Below are positions 31,611 to 37,554 of a stretch of DNA of 37,554 nt, in pieces. Numbering within the stretch: position 1 is the first letter of the stretch; every line of letters begins with the position of its first letter. A program made the translations under genes and the position numbers. The notes below the pieces were generated by a model that worked only from the letters and a program-made list of their open reading frames with translations, was not told where the DNA came from and did not search any database. Source of the DNA: JBNKEI01 sp050288705 (GTDB taxonomy: Bacteria > Myxococcota > Myxococcia > Myxococcales > UBA5297); NCBI GenBank assembly GCA_050288705.1, contig JBNKEI010000141.1, positions 1 through 37,554 on the forward strand, in the 5' to 3' direction.

Positions 31611-32189
31611 ATGAAGCTACGAATTTTATCGGGTACCTTATTGGCGGTTTTTTTGACTGCGATGACTGCATATGGCGAAACTCGCTTCGCTTACGTAGAT
31701 ATGCAGCGAGCTTTAGGAGAAATTGAAGAAGGCAAGGCGGCCAAAGCTAAGCTCAAGCGGCAATTTGAAAGTAAGCAGAAAGAGCTTGATCAGAAGCAGG
31801 AAGAACTCAAGAAAGACAATGCCAACCTAGAAAAATTGGCTCGCGAAGGGGTTCTAAAGGAAGACCGGCTTAGAGAAAAAAAGATTGAGCTAGAAAAAAA
31901 GTTGATGGATGTAACCAAGTACTGGCAGGATTCCCAGAAGGCTTTGAGTGAAGAAGAGCGTAAGCTCACTCAAAATATTTTTTCCAAGATGGCAGGGGTA
32001 ATCCGTTCCATCGCAAAAGCAGATGGAGTCTCTTTCGTGTTTGATAAAAACGAGGGAGGTTTGCTCTACGCTCCCGATTCGCTAGATATTACCAATGAGC
32101 TGGTGAGGAAATACAACGCCAAGTTTGGAACAGGTAAAAGCAAGTCTAGCGGTAAGTCTGCAAAAAGCAAATCTAGCGCCAAAAACTAA
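31611..32189 (+). CDS. skp: Skp/OmpH-family periplasmic chaperone
   Basis: Skp is a periplasmic trimer that carries unfolded outer-membrane proteins to the BAM complex. The signal peptide spans about 1-22 (cut near AYGE), followed by the family start TRFAYVDMQRALGEIEEGKA. A long charged coiled coil runs from about 40 to 125 (KQKELDQKQEELKKDNANLE), and the C-terminal strand region includes DGVSFVFDKNEGGLLYA. A Ser/Lys-rich tail (SKSSGKSAKSKSSAK) ends the protein. It has 192 residues. It sits directly upstream of lpxD, as in many Proteobacteria, but the usual bamA is not just before it. Family is clear. Confidence 0.93.
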   Translation: MKLRILSGTLLAVFLTAMTAYGETRFAYVDMQRALGEIEEGKAAKAKLKRQFESKQKELDQKQEELKKDNANLEKLAREGVLKEDRLREKKIELEKKLMDVTKYWQDSQKALSEEERKLTQNIFSKMAGVIRSIAKADGVSFVFDKNEGGLLYAPDSLDITNELVRKYNAKFGTGKSKSSGKSAKSKSSAKN

Positions 32190-32219
32190 CTAGGAATTGG
32201 CGATAACTACGGTCCAATT

Positions 32220-33284
32220 GTGCGAAACTTTTCACTTGGCGAGTTAGCCAAAAGAGTGTGTGGTAAGGTTCAGGGTGACCCTAACCGAATTATCCAAGGC
32301 GTGAATAGTCTGGGAGAAGCGAGGGAGGGAGAGCTTTCTTTCTATAATAATGCTCGGTACCGAGATGAGCTTCAACAGACTCGTGCCTGTGCAGTGCTAG
32401 TAGAAGAATCAGTAGCTGCACAGATCACCTCGAGCATTAATATGGTGATTGTTGCTAATCCCTACCTTGCCTTTGCTCGGATTTCCGCTCTCTTTCACCC
32501 TCGCGGAGAGTATTCACCAGGAGTAGATCCGCGGGCATGGGTTGAGCCGGGTGCAGTAATTGATGCTACCGCTAAGGTTATGGCTTTTTGCTATGTAGGT
32601 AAGAATGCAAAGATCGGTCCTCGTTCGGTCCTGTTTCCATTTGTTTTTGTAGGCGAGCATAGTGAAGTAGGGGAGGACAGTATTCTGTATCCTCACGTAG
32701 TGATCAGGGAAGAGTGTGTGGTGGGTTCCAGAGCCGTTTTGCAGCCCGGAGTGGTTTTGGGGGGCGATGGGTTTGGTTTCGCTTACAATGCTGCTGCAAA
32801 GGAGCACTTCAAGGTGCCTCAGGTTGGCAGAGTAGAAGTGCAAGATGACGTAGAAATCGGTTCTAATTCTGCGGTAGACCGCGCAACCTTGGGCAAGACA
32901 ATAATTGGAAAAGGAAGTAAGCTCGACAACTTGGTGCAGGTAGGACACAATGTGAAGGTTGGTCCGTTGTGCATACTTTGTGGCCAGGTAGGGGTTGCTG
33001 GTTCTAGTGAGTTAGGTGCAGGGGTGGTTTGTGGAGGACAGGTAGGGATAGGAAATCACGTCACCATTGCTGGTGGTGCGCGAATAGGGGCTCAGAGCGG
33101 CATCAAAGACGATATCAAAGAACCCGGCGAATTCTTAGGTAGTCCTGTTCTTCCTTTGCGCGAGCAAGTGCGTAACTGGGTAGCATTTCAGCGTGGAAGT
33201 GAAAGTATACGCACACTTCGCCGGCTAGAAAAGCGAATGGCTGAGCTAGAAGCGCGGATTACAGAAGTAGAAGGTTCTGATTAG
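32220..33284 (+). CDS. lpxD: UDP-3-O-acylglucosamine N-acyltransferase
   Basis: LpxD adds the N-linked 3-hydroxyacyl chain in the third step of lipid A synthesis. The N-terminal uridine-binding domain (NSLGEAREGELSFYNNARY) precedes a left-handed beta-helix of hexapeptide repeats from about residue 100 (for example DDVEIGSNSAVDRATLGKTI). The catalytic His lies in DNLVQVGHNVKVG. A C-terminal helix ends the protein (LRRLEKRMAELEARI). It has 354 residues, near the family norm. The start is GTG at 32220 with only a weak SD (a GG-containing stretch), so the exact start is a little uncertain. It follows skp by 30 nt and precedes lpxA by 15 nt; fabZ, common between them, is absent. Confidence 0.95.
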   Translation: MRNFSLGELAKRVCGKVQGDPNRIIQGVNSLGEAREGELSFYNNARYRDELQQTRACAVLVEESVAAQITSSINMVIVANPYLAFARISALFHPRGEYSPGVDPRAWVEPGAVIDATAKVMAFCYVGKNAKIGPRSVLFPFVFVGEHSEVGEDSILYPHVVIREECVVGSRAVLQPGVVLGGDGFGFAYNAAAKEHFKVPQVGRVEVQDDVEIGSNSAVDRATLGKTIIGKGSKLDNLVQVGHNVKVGPLCILCGQVGVAGSSELGAGVVCGGQVGIGNHVTIAGGARIGAQSGIKDDIKEPGEFLGSPVLPLREQVRNWVAFQRGSESIRTLRRLEKRMAELEARITEVEGSD

Positions 33285-33299
33285 GCAGGAGTTTTCCGG

Positions 33300-34073
33300 A
33301 TGTCCGTGCATGCCACCGCGGTAATTGCAGATGGTGCCGAAATCGACAAGTCAGTAGAAATCGGCCCTTATTCAATTATTGGTCCCCAAGTCAAAATCGG
33401 TGCGGATACTATTATTGGCTCCCATGTGATAATTGAAGGGGACACGACACTGGGTAAGAATAACCGGGTGTTTCAATTCGCCTCTTTGGGAGCGATTCCG
33501 CAAGACCTGAAATTCCGTGGAGAGAATACCCGATTGGAAGTTGGTGATAGCAACCAAATTCGTGAATATGTAACTATGCATTTGGGCACTGCTGGCGGTG
33601 GTGGGGTTACCAAAGTGGGGTCTCGTAATCTCTTTATGGCTTGTAGTCATGTAGCCCACGACTGTGCAGTCGGAAATGAGTGCATTATTGCCAACAGCGC
33701 AGCTCTGGCCGGGCATGTGTTGCTGGAAGACAATATTCATATTGGAGGACTAGCTGGTGTACATCAGTTTGTGCGTTTGGGAGCGCAGTCCTTTGTGGCA
33801 GCAGGAGCCATCGTCACTCAAGACGTTCCCCCATACTGCACGGTGCATGGCAATCGAGCCAAGCTGGCAGGATTAAACACGGTGGGGCTAACCCGAGCCG
33901 GATTTGCACCGGAGCAGATTTCGCGCATCAAATCAGCTTATCGGACTCTGTTTCGAAATAGTTTGGGATTGCGCGAAGCAATTTCCCATGTACGAGCGGA
34001 ACACGGGTTTTTTCCTGAACTTGAGCACTTGCTAAAATTTCTGGAAGGCTCTGAGCGCGGGATCGCTCGGTGA
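33300..34073 (+). CDS. lpxA: UDP-N-acetylglucosamine acyltransferase
   Basis: LpxA does the first step of lipid A synthesis, moving a 3-hydroxyacyl group from ACP to O3 of UDP-GlcNAc. The protein is a left-handed beta-helix (HATAVIADGAEIDKSVEIGP onward). FASLGAIPQDLKF and LRVGDSN-like blocks are as in the family, with the catalytic His in ACSHVAHDCAVG and GLAGVHQFVRLGAQSFV near the end. The helical C-terminus contains VGLTRAGF. It has 257 residues, almost as E. coli (262). AGGAG lies about 9 nt before the ATG. The TGA stop overlaps the GTG start of lpxI by 4 nt. Confidence 0.96.
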   Translation: MSVHATAVIADGAEIDKSVEIGPYSIIGPQVKIGADTIIGSHVIIEGDTTLGKNNRVFQFASLGAIPQDLKFRGENTRLEVGDSNQIREYVTMHLGTAGGGGVTKVGSRNLFMACSHVAHDCAVGNECIIANSAALAGHVLLEDNIHIGGLAGVHQFVRLGAQSFVAAGAIVTQDVPPYCTVHGNRAKLAGLNTVGLTRAGFAPEQISRIKSAYRTLFRNSLGLREAISHVRAEHGFFPELEHLLKFLEGSERGIAR

Positions 34074-34882
34074 GCGGCTCAGCGAGAATGGTGGGGTTAG
34101 TTGCGGGAAACGGGTACTTCCCTTTCCTTTTTGCGCAAGGAGCACGCCGAGCAGGTCATCGGGTATTGGGCATTGGTTTGCGCGGCGAGGCTAATCCTTC
34201 GCTAGAAAAACAGGTTGATTGCTGGGAATGGGTTGCTTTGGGGCAACTTGGCGAGATAGTCCGGCTAATAAAAAAACATCAGGTAGACGAGCTGGCCTTT
34301 GTAGGAGGAGTGAGTAAGCTAAGTGCTCTGCGTAAAGCACGTCCTGATTGGATGATGCTTAAAGCAGTAGCTAAGCTTCGAAATCTGCACGATGACGGGT
34401 TGTTGAGGGCTATTGCTGGAGCATTGGAAGCAGAAGGTATTACCGTTATTGCTTCTACGCGTTATTTAGAAGAGGTATTGGCTCCCGAGGCAATTTTGAC
34501 CCGTAAAGGCCCCGATTCCCAGCAAGAGCGTGATATTGAGTTGGGATTACAGGTAGCTGAAGCAATGGCCCAGGTCGATTTGGGACAAACCGTGGTTGTA
34601 AAGCAAGGAAATGTTATTGCCGTGGAGGCGGCAGAAGGAACTGACGCCTGCATTCGCCGCTCTGGCGAACTAGCTGGGCCTGGCATAGTGGTGGTTAAGC
34701 GCTGCAAATCAGGTCAGGATTTGCGTTTTGATCTTCCCGCGGTAGGGCCGGGAACTATTGAGTCTATTGCTCAAGTGCAAGGCGCTGTTTTGGCAGTACA
34801 GGCTCGACGGACAGTTTTGATTGAGGCTTCGGCACTAATTCAGCAGGCAGAAAAAAATGGAATTGTGGTGCTGGCCAAATAA
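34070..34882 (+). CDS. lpxI: UDP-2,3-diacylglucosamine pyrophosphatase LpxI
   Basis: LpxI cleaves UDP-2,3-diacylglucosamine to lipid X and UMP, the step that LpxH performs in E. coli; LpxI is an unrelated enzyme first known from Caulobacter. The sequence shows LVAGNGYFPFLFAQGARRAG at the N-terminus, LAFVGGVSKLSAL, DDGLLRAIAGALEAEGI and VVKQGNVIAVEAAEGTDACI in the C-terminal catalytic domain, then DLPAVGPGTIESI. It has 270 residues, as expected. The start GTG overlaps the lpxA stop by 4 nt (GTGA), so translation is coupled. lpxB, often next, is not present; ychF follows instead. Confidence 0.94.
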   Translation: MSGSARMVGLVAGNGYFPFLFAQGARRAGHRVLGIGLRGEANPSLEKQVDCWEWVALGQLGEIVRLIKKHQVDELAFVGGVSKLSALRKARPDWMMLKAVAKLRNLHDDGLLRAIAGALEAEGITVIASTRYLEEVLAPEAILTRKGPDSQQERDIELGLQVAEAMAQVDLGQTVVVKQGNVIAVEAAEGTDACIRRSGELAGPGIVVVKRCKSGQDLRFDLPAVGPGTIESIAQVQGAVLAVQARRTVLIEASALIQQAEKNGIVVLAK

Positions 34883-34948
34883 TAATCTGCAAATTGATAC
34901 ATGGTGTGTGTTATCTACCGAACGGTTCGTGTTTTCGGAGAATAAAAT

Positions 34949-36049
34949 ATGGCTTTAAGTATTGGCATCGTAGGACTTCCCAATGTGGGAAAATCAACTC
35001 TTTTTAATGCCTTGACTAAGGCGCAAAATGCAGAAGCCGCAAACTATCCGTTTTGTACCATTGAACGTAACAAGGCTGTTGTGGCAGTCCCAGACAAACG
35101 GATTCTGTCACTATGTTCCATTGCTAATCCTAAGAATGTGCAAAATGCCTTGGTAGAATTCACCGATATTGCCGGATTGGTACGTGGAGCCTCTAAAAAT
35201 GAGGGATTAGGAAACCAATTCTTGTCACATATTCGCGAAACGGCGGCTATTGTACATGTAGTGCGTTGTTTTGAAGATGAAAATATTGTTCATGTAGAAG
35301 GCTCGGTGGACCCTCTACGAGATATTGAAACAATTGAAACCGAATTAATTCTTGCAGATATTCAAACTCTAGAAAATCGAATTAATAGATTAGAAAAACA
35401 GGCAAAAGGAGATAAAAAAGCAGTTTCCCTATTGGAAATGGCAAAAGATCTTTTAGAATACTTGAATTCGGGGAAGCCAGCAATATCGTTCGAAAAGCAG
35501 AACAGTGATGTTTGTCAGGAGCTTTTGAAAGAAACCCGATTAATTTCTGCAAAAAAAGTAATCTACGCAGCCAACGTTGACGAAAATGGGTTGACCAAAG
35601 ATAATAAATGGGTGCAGCAAGTACATAATTTGGCAGCAACGCAGGGGGCAGAATCAGTCAAAATATGCGCTAAAATTGAAGAAGAAATGGCGGGAATGAG
35701 TGACGAAGAGAGGGGAGAATTTTTGAATTCACTAGGAGTAGCCGAAAGTGGTCTAGATCAAATAGTTCATCATAGTTATCGAGCATTAGGGTTGATTAGT
35801 TATTTTACAGTAGGCCCTAAGGAAGTGCGTGCTTGGACTATTCGCCAAGGTACTGCAGCACCAAAAGCAGCATCAGTTATACATAATGATTTTGAAAAAG
35901 GGTTTATACGTGCAGAGGTTATTGCTTACGAAGACTTTGTTGCCTACAGGGGAGAGGCTAACGCGCGTGCTGCCGGAAAGCTGCGTACCGAAGGAAAAGA
36001 ATACGTGGTTATGGATGGCGACGTAATGCATTTTCTGGTGAGTACATAG
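34949..36049 (+). CDS. ychF: Redox-regulated ATPase/GTPase YchF (OBG family)
   Basis: YchF is a conserved P-loop NTPase that prefers ATP and associates with ribosomes, with links to the oxidative-stress response. The G1 loop is GLPNVGKSTLFNAL (about 7-20), followed by YPFCTIERN and the G3 motif DIAGLVRGASKNEGLGNQFL. The A-domain contains coiled-coil LENRINRLEKQAKG, and the C-terminal TGS domain has SYFTVGPKEVRAWTIRQGT and YVVMDGDVMHFLV. It has 366 residues, close to 363 in E. coli. CGGAGA precedes the ATG. It follows lpxI by 66 nt and may be transcribed with it. A hairpin follows the stop. Confidence 0.96.
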   Translation: MALSIGIVGLPNVGKSTLFNALTKAQNAEAANYPFCTIERNKAVVAVPDKRILSLCSIANPKNVQNALVEFTDIAGLVRGASKNEGLGNQFLSHIRETAAIVHVVRCFEDENIVHVEGSVDPLRDIETIETELILADIQTLENRINRLEKQAKGDKKAVSLLEMAKDLLEYLNSGKPAISFEKQNSDVCQELLKETRLISAKKVIYAANVDENGLTKDNKWVQQVHNLAATQGAESVKICAKIEEEMAGMSDEERGEFLNSLGVAESGLDQIVHHSYRALGLISYFTVGPKEVRAWTIRQGTAAPKAASVIHNDFEKGFIRAEVIAYEDFVAYRGEANARAAGKLRTEGKEYVVMDGDVMHFLVST

Positions 36050-36065
36050 CGCCAGATTTCGATAA

Positions 36066-36114
36066 CGGGGGCCTGCTTGTTGGTAAGAATATTAGTAATA
36101 CAACCAAGCCCCCG
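36066..36114 (+). terminator. Long hairpin after ychF, possible terminator
   Basis: CGGGGGC (36066-36072) and GCCCCCG (36108-36114) form a perfect 7-bp GC stem. Inner TTGTTG and CAACCAA arms extend it with one bulge. There is no T-run after it, so Rho-independent termination is only possible, not clear. It lies 16 nt after the ychF stop. Confidence 0.4.
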
Positions 36115-36178
36115 AATATTGTAATCGCACATAAAGATCTGTCTTGTATGGGGCCTCCACTTAAAAAGAGAGGTTTTA

Positions 36179-37228
36179 ATGCAACGCATGATCAGTATTG
36201 TTGTAGCTGTAGCTGTAATCATTCCTTCACTGAGCAGTGCGTCGGTTTTGTGGCGAGGCGATTTTGAGACCGGAGACATTTCCCAATGGACGCGAGCCCA
36301 GCAAGTTAATCCGAATCGCCTGCAAGTGGTAGAGTCCCCGGTTCGCGAGGGACGTTATGCCTTACGAGCGGAGGTTCGTAATGGAGATAATCCCATTGGT
36401 GCTAGTGGCCATCGTAATGAATTGGTGCTCATGACCAACGAAACTGAAGGAGATGAAAGGTATTATAGCTGGAGTACTCTATGGCCCGAAGATTATCCTT
36501 TCTATCCGACCTGGCAGATTCCAACTCAATGGCATCATTCAGGATCATCCGGAGCTCCGCCGGTGCGCTTTGTGTTGGGTTGTAGCGCGGCTGACTGCGG
36601 GCAACCAATGCCGGACACCATGTTTTTCATAGTGAGCGGAAAAGGAATTTGGACTGAGAAAATAACCCTTGGAAAGTGGCACGACTTTATTTTGCACGTA
36701 AAGTGGTCATCAAACCCTCAAATTGGCTTTGTTGAGCTCTGGTTTGACGGAGACTTGGTGGTTCCCAAGCAACCAGTGGCCACTCTTTTCCCGGGACAGA
36801 CCAACTATTTGAAGCAGGGATTGTACCGGGATGCGGCCACACAGCCTACCCAAGTCGTGTATCACGATGGTTTTGTAATTGGCACCACTCTCGAAGACGT
36901 GATGCCGTCTACCAAGCTTGACGACAGTAACGAAGATACTGGTGAGGACAGCGAGCAGGACATTGGGGAGGACACTGAAACTGACGATGAAGCTAGCGAA
37001 AGCTTGCCCGAAAACAATGAGGAAAGTGCCGGAAATGAAGAAAGTGATGGCAGCCAGGTCCCTGTGTCGGAAAACGGTGAGGAAACCTCAGCAAATCAGC
37101 CTGCTTCTTCGGAAAAAAGCTTAGGAAACGGGTTGGCTCGATGTAGCGTGGGTTCAAAATTGCTTAGTTCGGGAGCTGTTTTTTCATTGGCGGGGCTAGC
37201 GATGCTGCGCGTACGGAAAAAAAAGTAG
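36179..37228 (+). CDS. Exported polysaccharide-lyase-like protein with Cys-type C-terminal sorting signal
   Basis: The protein has 349 residues. A signal peptide spans about 1-21 (cut near SSA). The domain at about 22-240 resembles the heparin lyase I/PF14099 beta-jelly-roll family: FETGDISQWTRAQQVN, VREGRYALRAEV, SGHRNELVLM, YYSWSTLWPEDYPFYP and the late DGFVIGTTLEDV. A linker at about 245-318 is rich in Asp, Glu and Ser. The tail has the form of a sorting signal: CSVG (Cys322), a hydrophobic helix and RVRKKK. This recalls MYXO-CTERM or Synerg-CTERM tails. GAGAGG lies about 6 nt before the ATG. The predicted location is the cell surface or release from it. The substrate is unknown, and catalytic residues were not assigned. 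Confidence 0.8.
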   Translation: MQRMISIVVAVAVIIPSLSSASVLWRGDFETGDISQWTRAQQVNPNRLQVVESPVREGRYALRAEVRNGDNPIGASGHRNELVLMTNETEGDERYYSWSTLWPEDYPFYPTWQIPTQWHHSGSSGAPPVRFVLGCSAADCGQPMPDTMFFIVSGKGIWTEKITLGKWHDFILHVKWSSNPQIGFVELWFDGDLVVPKQPVATLFPGQTNYLKQGLYRDAATQPTQVVYHDGFVIGTTLEDVMPSTKLDDSNEDTGEDSEQDIGEDTETDDEASESLPENNEESAGNEESDGSQVPVSENGEETSANQPASSEKSLGNGLARCSVGSKLLSSGAVFSLAGLAMLRVRKKK

Positions 37229-37350
37229 CTTCCTAGTAAGCAAAGCTGCATTTATGGGTGGCAATAAGGCTTATATTGTCGCCCTCTGTTTTGTGTATTG
37301 GCCAAAGATTACCCATACCAGGAATACAGTAACCTGGGGAGCGAGGGCCA

Positions 37351-37396
37351 AAGATTTGGTTGCGGATTGTCCTTTGGTTTGGGATAACCAAATCTT
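37351..37396. promoter_or_regulatory. 11-bp inverted repeat upstream of ampG
   Basis: AAGATTTGGTT (37351-37361) and AACCAAATCTT (37386-37396) form a perfect 11-bp inverted repeat with a 24-nt loop. It ends 19 nt before the ampG ATG. It may be an operator for a dimeric regulator or a leader hairpin. Confidence 0.45.
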
Positions 37397-37415
37397 CGAC
37401 GAATAATGCTAGGGT

Positions 37416-37554
37416 ATGAAAATGGCCGACAATAAATGGAAAATCTCGTTATCAGCAATTATTAGTCGCCGGATGGTGGTCTGTATTTTTGTAGGTTTTT
37501 CTTCTGGTCTACCTTTGGCATTGGCAGGGCAGGCCATGCAAGCATGGCTGACAA
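37416..37554 (+). CDS. ampG: AmpG-type muropeptide permease, 5' part (truncated by window end)
   Basis: Only the first 46 residues are present. After a short basic N-terminus the first TM helix reads VGFSSGLPLALAGQAMQAWL, close to the E. coli AmpG start (GFASGLPLAL...LQAWM). AmpG is a major-facilitator permease that imports GlcNAc-anhydroMurNAc peptides for cell-wall recycling. The ATG at 37416 is followed two codons later by a second ATG that could also serve; a weak AGGG lies just before the first. The rest of the gene is outside the window. Confidence 0.8.
   Translation, partial: MKMADNKWKISLSAIISRRMVVCIFVGFSSGLPLALAGQAMQAWLT

Overview
The window comes from a Gram-negative bacterium with an outer membrane. 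It encodes lipid A enzymes (LpxD, LpxA, LpxI), a Skp-like periplasmic chaperone, an OmpA-family protein, ExbB/ExbD motors, RseP and lipoproteins. A eukaryotic-type Ser/Thr kinase of the kind common in Myxococcota, an OmpA protein with thrombospondin type-3 repeats, an ExbB-ExbD-ExbD triplet resembling Myxococcus AglRQS, FHA and DUF4292-like proteins and a Cys-type C-terminal sorting signal together point to a deltaproteobacterial lineage (Myxococcota or a neighbour such as Bdellovibrionota). GC looks close to half by eye, which is low for classical myxobacteria. This placement is inference. I saw no rRNA, tRNA, CRISPR array or insertion sequence.

Layout. 1-1384: 3' part of the error-prone polymerase gene dnaE2. 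1385-3794: a possible acquired island with two hairpins, an AAA/DUF4143 ATPase and a DEDDh exonuclease with a BRCT domain. 3808-5559 (-): a membrane-anchored Ser/Thr kinase, followed after one in-frame TGA by an open Ser/Pro-rich tail. 5745-8814: a solute-binding protein and a chemoreceptor spaced 4 nt apart, with no transporter genes. 8824-13133 (-): a membrane and envelope operon (DUF4292-like lipoprotein, uppS, cdsA, rseP). 13227-14370: an ExbB/ExbD pair. 14380-15546 (-): two MaoC/hot-dog hydratase subunits. 15547-16122: no gene seen. 16123-18777: a YHS mini-protein, a trypsin-like protease, a diadenylate cyclase (-) and a DksA-type regulator. 18806-22081 (-): a double-FHA protein, Maf and an OmpA/TSP3 protein. 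22364-25891: dprA and topA. 26072-28086: an ExbB-ExbD-ExbD motor. 28107-31232 (-): recJ and an unrecognised membrane-anchored secreted protein. 31611-34882: skp, lpxD, lpxA, lpxI. 34949-36049: ychF. 36179-37228: a polysaccharide-lyase-like exported protein with a sorting tail. 37416-end: the start of ampG.

How the genes work together. Most of the window serves the envelope: undecaprenyl and phospholipid precursors (UppS, CdsA), intramembrane proteolysis (RseP), early lipid A synthesis (LpxD/A/I), OMP chaperoning (Skp), proton-driven motors (two ExbB/D sets) and muropeptide import (AmpG). A second theme is DNA metabolism (DnaE2, DEDDh-BRCT exonuclease, DprA, TopA, RecJ). A third is signalling (Ser/Thr kinase, FHA protein, c-di-AMP synthase, SBP-chemoreceptor pair, DksA).

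Start codons need care here. Several genes start at TTG or GTG with a good Shine-Dalgarno (SD): uppS, the YHS protein, the OmpA/TSP3 protein, the chemoreceptor, dprA and lpxI. I moved several starts away from the longest possible ORF on SD and family grounds.
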